From CAVZCK01 sp963773735 (GTDB taxonomy: Bacteria; Pseudomonadota; Alphaproteobacteria; Rhizobiales; Rhodomicrobiaceae): a DNA stretch of 64,000 nt. The translations under genes and the position numbers were made by a program. Within the stretch, counting starts at the first letter, position 1. Every line of letters starts with the position of its first letter. Of the stretch, positions 8,306 to 15,991 are shown piece after piece. The notes beneath the pieces were generated by a model. The model was not told where the DNA came from. It searched no databases and saw only the letters and a list, made by a program, of their open reading frames with translations. The stretch covers positions 105,940-169,939 of the forward strand of contig CAVZCK010000028.1 of the NCBI GenBank assembly GCA_963773735.1, read 5' to 3'.

Positions 8306-9633
8306 ATGCTGTTCCATATTCAGTTTTCCCATTGTTGATCTGCGCAGCTTTGCACCACAACGAGAGTTACGTCTCCCCGTTCCGGGATGGCCACGCCCCC
8401 TTGTTAATGAAGAATTCGTTCGATCGGTCGGTCAAATTCGTCAGCGACGAAGGGGCGGTCTAGAGGGTTGGGTTGGAGACGAATTCTGCTGCGATGCACG
8501 TCGTGCAATTAAGCTTGATCTTAGCAAGTCCCGCGATTTGCGAATCGCATTTCGACGATTCTATTTTGACGGGGCAATCGTTGGCCGATTTGAGATTGGC
8601 TTAGCGTTAGAGGAGTCAACTCGAGAGCCGAGTTCGGTTGATCTGGTGGCTCTAGTCGCAGAATTCTAAATTTAGAGGCTCAGATTCGCAGTCCTGGCCG
8701 CCCATCCAAGCGATTCCGGCTGATTGCAATCGCCAAGCCTCTTGCGCGCCTCTACGCGAGCGCAAGCAGCAAACATCGTGGATGGTTGGCAGCGCGCCTT
8801 CGGAGCCGAAGCTATGATCACTTGGTGATCGGCGGAAACCCGTCTCTATTTATTGAAACTTCGCCGATTGACCTCGACCAAGTGAATATGCCATGTGGCG
8901 CGATCCAAAGCAGTGCAGAGTCGAACTTTCGTGTTTTTCATTGGACAACGGAAATAGACGGAACACCTCTACCAGTTTGGATAACCGAACCACCTCAATG
9001 CTTGGAGACTTCTAGTGCGCGGAAACTACGCGTTTATTTAATCCGCCTCCACGCCGAGCATCAAGCCTTTTTAAGAATACTTAAGGCGGTTCGGACAGGC
9101 ATGGTTCGTCCGCGGGTGGGCACAGTTTCGTCAGAGGCGCTTCAACAATACTTGAACAAATCGACGAGATTTTTTTGAGATCTAAAGAGGCTATCAAGAA
9201 AATTTCTTCTGGAGACGACGTATTGGCCGATGCAATGAGTTTTGGATCGGAAAGACTGATCCCGGTTGGGGATCGAAACGCTACGTTGAATCAACTTAAG
9301 TATATTAGGAAAAACATATATAAGAAGATCGAAAGACTTACAACAAACGCTAAAGGTGACGAAATGTGGTTTACGAAAGAGCGGCAACTTTTCGTGGCTT
9401 CCATTTTTGGCGTTGCTTTTCTCGCCATCTTGCTTGCGACAGCAATTATTATTCCAAATCCAACTTCATCGCAAGAAACCACGTTTCGCATAATAATGGC
9501 TATCTCAGCGAGCGCCTTTGCGGGAATAATTCCTGGTGTTATGGATGTGAAGTTGACCTGGACGAACTTTGTTCTTCGTGCAAGCGGAGCGCTTGCAGTA
9601 TTTGTGATCGTATATTTTTATGCTCCGGCCTGA
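8306..9633 (+). pseudogene. Low-GC membrane-anchored protein of unknown function, broken by three frameshifts
   Basis: Joining three frames gives one continuous protein of about 440 residues. The N-terminal part reads PIVDLRSF, LRLPVPGWPRPLVNEEFVR, GGLEGWVGDEFCCDARRAIK and FRRFYFDGAIVGRFEIGLA. A middle part holds a QAFLRILKAVRTG helix. The C-terminal part has three hydrophobic segments (about 9385-9440, 9485-9550, 9570-9630) and ends ASGALAVFVIVYFYAPA. Breaks lie near 8327 (T/C run), 8665 and 9172 (a run of seven T). GC is clearly lower than in gatB. The C-terminal two/three-TM module resembles those fused to effector domains in predicted bacterial conflict proteins, which is recalled rather than proven. 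Function is unknown. Confidence 0.5.
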
Positions 9634-9809
9634 GTTGCAATCCGACGAATTCACATGCCTTCGGGTCGAAGAACAGGAACACTTTGAGCAGCCAGGTCCA
9701 TTTCGGGTTGCGAGTGAAAGGCCTCGAAGAGAAACCAAGACCGTACCAAGCCCAGAGTTGACTATCGAAATTAATTATCGATTACCATTATACGACTTTG
9801 GCCCTCGAA

Positions 9810-9987
9810 CTTATCCCCGCGTCCCCCCGCCGCCCCTATGTCGCCCGCGTCGCTTCTTAGCGAGCGACAACGGGGCTCGAGACCGTCTCGCCACCGTCAG
9901 GAGAAGGGATTGCGGCGCCTGGGAAATCCGCAGGGGATGGCTGTGTCGCGTGATAGGCTGGTCGCGCGGTGGGGTAACGCCGCATAC
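9810..9987. repeat. Duplicated non-coding block, copy 1
   Basis: This segment aligns with 10938-11112 over about 175 bases with many substitutions. Shared stretches include TTATCCCCGC, CGCCCCTAT, TGCCTGGGAAATCCGCA / CGCCTGGGAAATCCGCA, GATAGGCTGG and GCGGTGGGGTAACG. No conserved protein frame explains the conservation. It is probably a dispersed intergenic repeat, or the two ends of a decayed insertion that flank the secreted-protein gene between them. Confidence 0.55.
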
Positions 9988-10040
9988 ATTCGCGGGTCTG
10001 CGGTGTCAGCCCATCTGCCGGCTGCGCTGTGCAAATCGTC

Positions 10041-10168
10041 TAGAGCCGTTTCGGTTCCGATAGAATCGGAACGTAAAACGGTTCTATCTATTTGTTTGAG
10101 CATGGTCTTTTCGCAAAACCGGAATCCATGCCCGTTTTCACGGGGACATGCTTTTGCGGATCATGCTC
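10041..10168. repeat. Dispersed Hyphomicrobiales-type palindromic element
   Basis: The left half is a long imperfect hairpin TAGAGCCGTTT..GTTCCGAT-aga-ATCGGAAC..AAACGG-TTCTA (10041-10086). The right half is a second hairpin closed by GAGCATG / CATGCTC, with CGCAAAA / TTTTGCG inside. This two-hairpin TAGAGC(G)TTT...GGAATCC pattern is a well-known type of dispersed intergenic element in Bradyrhizobium, Mesorhizobium and relatives. The family assignment rests on recalled pattern similarity. Confidence 0.6.
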
Positions 10169-10216
10169 TGGGTTACATCAACCACCGAGGCGACTCCCTC
10201 GCGTCGCATCGAACAC

Positions 10217-10675
10217 TTACACCGCCGGTTCGATGGAACAATAGGGAGTCAGTCTTAGATGATGCAGGCGATGGAGATTAAAGCTCAGCCTGTAGCTGTC
10301 CAGGACTCCATTGATCAAAACGCTCCGAGGGCCGCCGATAGCTCTCAAAACTTCGGCATTTTTCTCCGTCACCTGACAAGCGACCCGATATTGGCCGACC
10401 AACATGAAGGCGAAGAGATTTCCCACGAGGGATCTTCGGATGTCCTCGAATTGACCGATCGCGGAAAACGGCTTTCCCGCATAGTCCAGGTCTTTTTTCC
10501 ACTCACGGCTGAGAGATGAATGCAGGCAGCCTGGAAGGAGTAAAAAGTTTTTGCTCTTGCAGATCGTCACCAGTTCTTCCGCGCGTGCGGCTGCTTCGAT
10601 TCCCGCTGCATGGGACGCGCCGCTCAATGGAGCCAAAAAACAGAACGCTAAGCAAAATAACGAGCAACCTCTCAT
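10217..10675 (-). CDS. Small secreted protein of unknown function
   Basis: A protein of about 152 residues with a clear signal peptide, MRGCSLFCLAFCFLAPLSG-ASHAA, cleaved near residue 24, so it is probably periplasmic. The start is ATG at 10675, with GGGAGGG about 5 bases upstream. Two cysteines (TICKS and LPGCLHS) could form a disulphide, and the N-terminal mature helix is Ala/Glu-rich. The last ~35 residues (from ING onward) have less protein-like composition, so the true end may be earlier. No family is recognised. It sits between the two copies of the duplicated block, so it may have arrived with them. Confidence 0.5.
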   Translation of the reverse strand: MRGCSLFCLAFCFLAPLSGASHAAGIEAAARAEELVTICKSKNFLLLPGCLHSSLSREWKKDLDYAGKPFSAIGQFEDIRRSLVGNLFAFMLVGQYRVACQVTEKNAEVLRAIGGPRSVLINGVLDSYRLSFNLHRLHHLRLTPYCSIEPAV

Positions 10676-11934
10676 GCTGCCCTCCCCACATCCTGCCAAA
10701 TATCGATGGCAAGGCGATTTTGGTTGATTGCGCGGCGGCGTTCAACAGCTGTTGTTGTGGCGTGGCGAAAGCGACAATCGGGCGCTGGGCGCTGCGCCTT
10801 TCGCATCTCGAAGCAAGGCAAGCCGCATTGCCGCCGGCAGCCAAATTCGTGAGCGTCTCCCGCCGCACGGCCGGGCACTGGTTTTTTACGGCCGCTTAAC
10901 GCTGCCGAACGATCGTCATCATATATCCGCGCCGGAAGTTATCCCCGCCTCCCCGCCCGCCCCTATACTCGCCGCCGTCGCTTCCCCTAAGGGGCGCCGG
11001 GCTTAAGACCGACTTCTGTTCTGGGGGGATGCGATTGCGGTGCCTGGGAAATCCGCATGGGATGGCCGAGTTGCAGGATAGGCTGGCCGTGCGGTGGGGT
11101 AACGACCCATAACCAGGGGTTCGACGGACGACCCACCTGTGCTGGGATGCGCAGGTCTTCCACAGGTTCGACCCGTGCAGGCCCGGGCCGGAAAGTCGCT
11201 GCCCCGCCGTCCGCCTTCGCAAGAGGTCCACGGCGCTGTCGCCGGCAGCGCGCCATGTCCTTTGGCTGGGGGCTGGCGATCATCGCTGCCGGCGGCGCGG
11301 AAATGGAGCGGCTTTCAGCCACGGCTTGGCCGGAAGATGCACGGGCGCGCCAGGTTCGGTAAGAGAGCGGACCGGAGCCAGAATATCACCGCGCGTGGGC
11401 AGCCGAGAGGCTGACACACTAAATACACGGACCAGCCTCACGGCTGCCCGCGCCGCCCCTATGGGCGGCGAGATGAAGTACCGCCAAGCCTCGCGGGTCC
11501 AGCCCGGCGAGGGGATTGGTGTTGCGCGATGGAAGCGAACGCGATACCGGCAGCTCATGCGCGGGCTTGCGCCGATGGCGCTGATCCGGGGACCGAGGTC
11601 GCAGATTGCGACGCCGCATGGCATCAATGCTGGCGGATGGCGGAGCCTGCGCAAACGACATCGTACTTGGCTGGGTCTCCCGCGCTCGCTGTCCGGGGCC
11701 TACACGAAACGAAGCCGGGAAGATGTGACCCCGGTCCGCCATGCGGTCGGCCGGGGCAGACGAAGGCGGTGAGGCCCGGCGCGGCGGCTCGGGCTGCGCA
11801 TCATGCCCCGCCGCCAGTGCGGTCTTCGCCCCGTGAGCGCGGATTTTCACGAAAATATGCGGGGGCGGGGCTGTTCAGGCAAAATCCAGCCGTTTAAGCT
11901 GCCGCGATCGCGTCTGTTGAAGCGGAGGAAAATC
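10676..11934. other. Long gene-poor stretch before the dienelactone hydrolase
   Basis: Apart from copy 2 of the duplicated block (10938-11112) I see no supported gene. The long overlapping frames on both strands (for example 11326-11772 plus and 11419-11850 minus) are Arg/Ala/Pro/Gly-rich, lack conserved motifs and differ between strands only as high-GC shadows would. It probably contains decayed mobile DNA and, at the right end, the promoter of the dienelactone hydrolase gene. Confidence 0.4.
10938..11112. repeat. Duplicated non-coding block, copy 2
   Basis: Direct repeat of 9810-9987 in the same orientation, about 950 bases downstream. The best-conserved parts are GCCTGGGAAATCCGCA and GCGGTGGGGTAACG. 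The intervening DNA holds the dispersed palindrome and one secreted-protein gene. Confidence 0.55.
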
Positions 11935-12823
11935 ATGAGCCACGATCCCGCGCTGCCATCCGACATCGAGGCCCCGACCAAGCTTGCGCCGCTGTCACGC
12001 CTGGATTTCATGTCCGCCGCCACGGCGGCGACCGCCGGCTATACCCTCGCCGCGGGCCCGGTCCGCGCCGAGGTGATCAGGACCGACACCGACGGCCTGA
12101 CGGTGGGCGATGCCAAGGTGAAGGTCGAAGGTGGCGAGATGCCGGCCTATTTCGCCAAGCCCAAGAGCGGAGCGAAGCCGCCGGTCATTCTGGTGGCGAT
12201 GGAGATTTTCGGCCTGCACGAATATATCAAGGATGTGACGCGCCGGCTCGGCAAGCTCGGCGCTTTCGCCGTGGCGCCGGACTATTATTTCCGCAAGGGC
12301 GACCTCACCAAGATCAGCGACCGTAACGCAGCTCATGCCGCTGGTCAACGGCAAGCCCGACGCCGAGCTGCTGAGCGACCTCGACGCCACCGTCGCCTGG
12401 GCCGCGGCACAGGGCGGCGATACCGGACGGCTGGGCATCATCGGATTTTGCCGGGGCGGGCGCACGGTCTGGGAATATGCCGCGCATAGCGACCAGCTGA
12501 AGGCGGGCGTGGCATTTTACGGCCCGGTGGTCGATCCGCAGACGCAAAGCGCCATCTGGCCGAAGAGCCCGACCCAGCTTGCCGCGCAGATGAAGGCGCC
12601 GGTGCTCGGCCTTTATGGCGAGGCCGATCAGGGTATTCCCCTCGCCCAGGTCGAGGCGATGAAAGCGGCGCTGGCGGCGGCCGGCAAGACCGCCGCGTTC
12701 AGGATCTTCCCAGGGGCGGGGCACGGCTTCCACGCCGATTATCGCCCCAGCTACGACAAGGAGGCCGCCGAGGCGGCCTGGGGCGAGATGCGGAGCTGGT
12801 TCGAGAAATACAAGGTTCTCTAG
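11935..12823 (+). CDS. Dienelactone hydrolase family protein (one frameshift)
   Basis: An alpha/beta-hydrolase of about 295 residues of the dienelactone hydrolase family, which hydrolyses lactone or ester bonds. The nucleophile elbow is GFCRGG (catalytic Cys, as usual in this family), the acid lies after GLYGEADQGIP and the histidine in GAGHGFHADY. A Tat-like but RR-less N-terminal segment (SRLDFMSAATAATAGYTLAAGPVRA) suggests it was once exported or is a divergent export signal. The start is ATG 11935 with GCGGAGG 6-7 bases before it. One extra base near 12321 (GACCGTAACG for GACGTAACG) breaks the frame. The stop codon TAG lies inside the CTAG end of the palindromic element that follows. Confidence 0.85.
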
Positions 12824-12896
12824 TGTCCCGATTCCGAAGTTCGCCTCATTCTGCAGCTAGCTCCTTAGCGAACTTCGGAATCTCAAGGGACACTAG
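12820..12896. repeat. 77-bp CTAG palindromic element 1
   Basis: Outer arms CTAGTGTCCC / GGGACACTAG (10 bp), then a 4-nt one-sided insertion TCAA on the right, then inner arms GATTCCGAAGTTCGC / GCGAACTTCGGAATC. The centre contains CTGCAGCTAGC. The architecture and length match elements at 36172-36249 and 36263-36339. It abuts the dienelactone hydrolase gene, whose stop codon is formed by the element's first bases, so it may also end that transcript. Confidence 0.75.
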
Positions 12897-13219
12897 CAAC
12901 CCTATGATTCTCGTGTGGTTTGAGATTGAGAAATCCCCTTGCTGAGCAAGCTGAGACAATAAAGGGGATTCTCGATCACCTCACTAGCGCGAGATCCGAA
13001 AAGCCTGTCCCCCGTGACGACGCAGGGCTGTCCGGGGAACGAGCCGGTCATGGCGCTGGCGCATGTCCGGCTTTCCCGCGCGAACCGCGATTTACTGCCA
13101 TTGAGATCGCCCGCTCGTTGTCATGCCCTTGCAAAAAGCTGGCGGATTTTCATAAATTCAGTCATCAATTTATACAGTACGCGTCAATTTTTAAACGTTC
13201 CGAATAATGAGTGCTTCAT
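12897..13219. other. Intergenic region with a long inverted repeat
   Basis: GAGAAATCCCCTT (12928-12940) pairs with AAGGGGATTCTC (12962-12973) around a 21-base loop, giving another stem close to the palindromic element. The remainder is AT-richer toward the amidohydrolase start (about 13140-13210) and should hold its promoter. No gene was seen. Confidence 0.4.
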
Positions 13220-14953
13220 ATGGATCGGCGATCGTTTTTACAAACTCTTATTGTACTCGGACTGACAAACCAGGGCATTTTTTCCGCCGGTGCGCAAACG
13301 GCACAAGGTAGCGCTCAGCGGCGTTTCATCGATGCCCACTGCCATTTCTTCAACGCCAAAGACCTGCCCGTTCGAGGCTTCATCCAGGAAGTCGTCCTCG
13401 GCGACTACGCGGAGCTCAGACCGCTTCCGGCGACGGGGCTGCTCCCCATGGCGGAGAGCGTATGGAAAGGCCTTGCCAGCCTGCTCATCAAGGAAATCCT
13501 CGGCGCGGGGACACCCGATCCGCGCGAAGAGATGCAATGCCTGGCGGAGCCTGCGGCTTGCGATGATTTTGCCCGCTTTGCCAGGCTGCCTCAAATTCCA
13601 AGGTCCGCAACTGTCGCCCGCGACGGCGAAACGCCCGAAGCGCGTCTGCTGCGACTGACGCTTGAGGAGCATTACGCCGCAGCGGAATCGCTCAGCGCGC
13701 GAAGCGCCACGGCCGTCGCACAGGACGAAGATATCGACGCCTTCGTTGGCTTCGTCCTCGGGGAGATGAAGGATAAGGGGCGCATCGCGCCCGAGGCGAG
13801 CCCGCAGAGGCTGCGAAGCGAACGCACCGCAAGGTCCCTGTTCCTGGTCGACATCGCCGACTTTCTGACCGGCGGCGACAGTGTCTTCAGCCGCTATTTT
13901 CGTTGGGCGAATTTGCTCACCGCCTACCGGTCGCAGATCATTGCCAGATATATTTCGCTTTATCAGACAGCGCAGCGCCACCTCGTTCTCGCCGCCCCGG
14001 CGCTGGTCGATTTTAGCTATTGGCTCGGCGATCAAACGCAAGGCGACCTGCAAGAGCAGACCAAGCTGATGGGGCTGCTCTCGCTGCGGCAGGCATCTCC
14101 GGTCCATGGGTTTGCGCCTTTCGATCCCGCGCGCAATATCCTCCATGAGCCGGGAAAACCGTCATCGCTGGCGATCGTGCAGGAGGCCGTCGCTCAACAC
14201 GGCTTTATAGGCGTCAAGCTGTACCCACCAATGGGCTTCAGGCCATCGGGAAATGCCGACGAGCGCGACTATCCGCCGAGCGTATCGCAAAACGATCCGG
14301 GCTTCGGCCGGAAGCTGGATGAGCAGCTCTTCGAGCTGTATGACTGGTGCGCGCGTGAAGACGTTGCCATTCTTGCCCATACCACCGACAGTCAGTCTGC
14401 GAACGTGGATTTCGGGAAGCGCGCGGATCCGAAATTCTGGCTTGCGGTCCTGGAGAAGCACAATGGCCTGCGTATTAATCTTGCGCATTTCGGGAACTTT
14501 AGTCAGGCCAAATCGGGCGGAACATACGACCTTTCGCTTTATCCGCAGACCTGGGAAGCACGGATTGCCGAACTGATCGGCGACCGGCGTTTCACCCATC
14601 TCTATGCCGATGTCAGCTATTTCGGCTGGGTTCTTGGCACAGACAGCGCCAACACGGCCAATGTTACGGCCATCAAAAAGATGTGCGCGGAATTTTTGAA
14701 GGCCGATCCCGCCGCCGAGCGGCTTTTGTTCGGGACGGATTGGTCGTTCATCGCCCGCGAAGACAAGTTCGAAGCCTATCTCGACGGCATTGAGGCCTTC
14801 TTCCGCGATCTGGGGCTGAACGATGCGGCGATCGACAATCTCTTCTACAAAAACGCGATGCGCTTTTTCGGCCTTCAAAGCGGCGAGAAGACGTTCTCAC
14901 GCCTTGAGGCATTTTACGCCCGGAATGGAAAGCCAATGCCATCGTTCGCGTGA
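13220..14953 (+). CDS. Exported (Tat-type) amidohydrolase-2 family protein
   Basis: A 577-residue metal-dependent hydrolase with a Tat signal (MDRRSFLQTLIVLGL, cleavage about SAGA-QTA). It has the amidohydrolase-2 TIM barrel: the first metal motif DAHCHFF, a lysine strand GVKLYPP, the HTT and NLAHFG histidines, and the C-terminal FGTDWSF aspartate. Members act as hydrolases or decarboxylases on ring compounds; the substrate is unknown. An insert of about 200 residues between the first motif and the barrel body makes it longer than usual. The start is ATG 13220, because the RR motif then sits at residues 3-4. The gene is intact, with GC lower than the gat genes, and forms a secreted-enzyme group with the next two genes. 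Confidence 0.8.
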   Translation: MDRRSFLQTLIVLGLTNQGIFSAGAQTAQGSAQRRFIDAHCHFFNAKDLPVRGFIQEVVLGDYAELRPLPATGLLPMAESVWKGLASLLIKEILGAGTPDPREEMQCLAEPAACDDFARFARLPQIPRSATVARDGETPEARLLRLTLEEHYAAAESLSARSATAVAQDEDIDAFVGFVLGEMKDKGRIAPEASPQRLRSERTARSLFLVDIADFLTGGDSVFSRYFRWANLLTAYRSQIIARYISLYQTAQRHLVLAAPALVDFSYWLGDQTQGDLQEQTKLMGLLSLRQASPVHGFAPFDPARNILHEPGKPSSLAIVQEAVAQHGFIGVKLYPPMGFRPSGNADERDYPPSVSQNDPGFGRKLDEQLFELYDWCAREDVAILAHTTDSQSANVDFGKRADPKFWLAVLEKHNGLRINLAHFGNFSQAKSGGTYDLSLYPQTWEARIAELIGDRRFTHLYADVSYFGWVLGTDSANTANVTAIKKMCAEFLKADPAAERLLFGTDWSFIAREDKFEAYLDGIEAFFRDLGLNDAAIDNLFYKNAMRFFGLQSGEKTFSRLEAFYARNGKPMPSFA

Positions 14954-15019
14954 GGGTGTCGTTCTGTTCAATACGATGAGGCAGGTACATTTGCGGAAGT
15001 TAATTTTCGGGGATCAAAC

Positions 15020-15823
15020 ATGTTTCGTCGGCAGATCTGGCGGTTTTCTCTTACGGCGATTTTGACTCTCGCCGTTTTTGCGACGACGGCCGTTGCGCAG
15101 GGCGACTGCATCGACAACCGAAGAATTGTCGGCGGCGTGGACACCGATATCAAGGAGCACCCCTGGCAGGTCGCGCTATACCTGCTCGCGACGGACGGCC
15201 TGTGCGGCGGATCGCTCATTCAGGACAGATGGGTGCTGACCGCGGCGCACTGTTTCGCTGATTCAGCGGTGCCCCAATCCATCCGCGTAAAGGCCGGCGC
15301 GACCAACTACCAACAGGGCGGCGCTTGGACGGAGGTCGAGAAGGTCATCATTCACGAGAACTATGACGCCAGCACGCATGAGAACGATCTCGCGCTTGTG
15401 CGGCTCAAATCGGCGACACCCGGCGACACCATTCCCCTAGCCGGAGCCAATCAGCCGCTCAAAGCTTGCGACAAGCTCGAAGTGACCGGATGGGGACGCA
15501 CGTCCGAAGGCGGCCAAGTCTCCGACACTCTCCAAAAAGGCGAAATCCTGTACGTCGAGAATGCAACCTGCAATGCCGCCGACATCTACAATGGCGACGT
15601 CAAGCCGGGCATGATGTGTGCCGGCTTTCGTGACGGCGGGGTCGATTCCTGCCAGGGCGACAGCGGCGGCCCTCTGGTCCTCAGAGGCGAGGATGGGCCC
15701 GTGCTGGTGGGCGTGGTCTCTTGGGGTGAAGGCTGCGCCCGAAAGCTGCGTTATGGCGTGTACACGCGTGTCAACGCCTACAACGATTGGATCGCGAAGA
15801 CCATTCTCGCGAACGAGAACTAA
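15020..15823 (+). CDS. Exported trypsin-like serine protease (S1A)
   Basis: A 267-residue chymotrypsin-fold protease with a signal peptide (MFRRQIWRFSLTAILTLAVFATTAVAQ). The mature enzyme would begin at RIVGGVDTD, the activation-site sequence of trypsins. The catalytic triad is in TAAHCF (His), ENDLALVRL (Asp) and SCQGDSGGP (Ser). The Asp six residues before the catalytic Ser (VDSCQGDSGG) predicts cleavage after Lys/Arg. The eukaryote-like S1A form is uncommon in alphaproteobacteria, and the compact sequence without extra domains suggests lateral transfer. It lies 66 bases after the amidohydrolase and ahead of the WD40-caspase gene; the three exported proteins may be expressed together. Confidence 0.9.
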   Translation: MFRRQIWRFSLTAILTLAVFATTAVAQGDCIDNRRIVGGVDTDIKEHPWQVALYLLATDGLCGGSLIQDRWVLTAAHCFADSAVPQSIRVKAGATNYQQGGAWTEVEKVIIHENYDASTHENDLALVRLKSATPGDTIPLAGANQPLKACDKLEVTGWGRTSEGGQVSDTLQKGEILYVENATCNAADIYNGDVKPGMMCAGFRDGGVDSCQGDSGGPLVLRGEDGPVLVGVVSWGEGCARKLRYGVYTRVNAYNDWIAKTILANEN

Positions 15824-15991
15824 TCACCTGACGAGGCAAGGATGAGACAGGTTCGTCTTGGAACGGCTCGCCGCGACGGTCGGCGCTCTGACGCGGCTGC
15901 GGCTTTGCCTGGGCGCAAGCGCCCGAGAACACGTCAAGGCTAAGCGCAAGTTGCTGATTGTTACGCTTGAGCGCCGGGATGGGCACGCTCC

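Noticed and set aside
8215..8463. An 82-codon frame overlapping the start of the low-GC membrane gene
   Set aside because: The neighbouring frame continues into the conserved-looking GWVGDEFCCDARRAIK sequence; this one has no protein features.
11326..11850. Long overlapping frames of 143-148 codons on both strands
   Set aside because: No motifs, no starts with ribosome-binding sites and the amino-acid make-up expected from random high-GC DNA.
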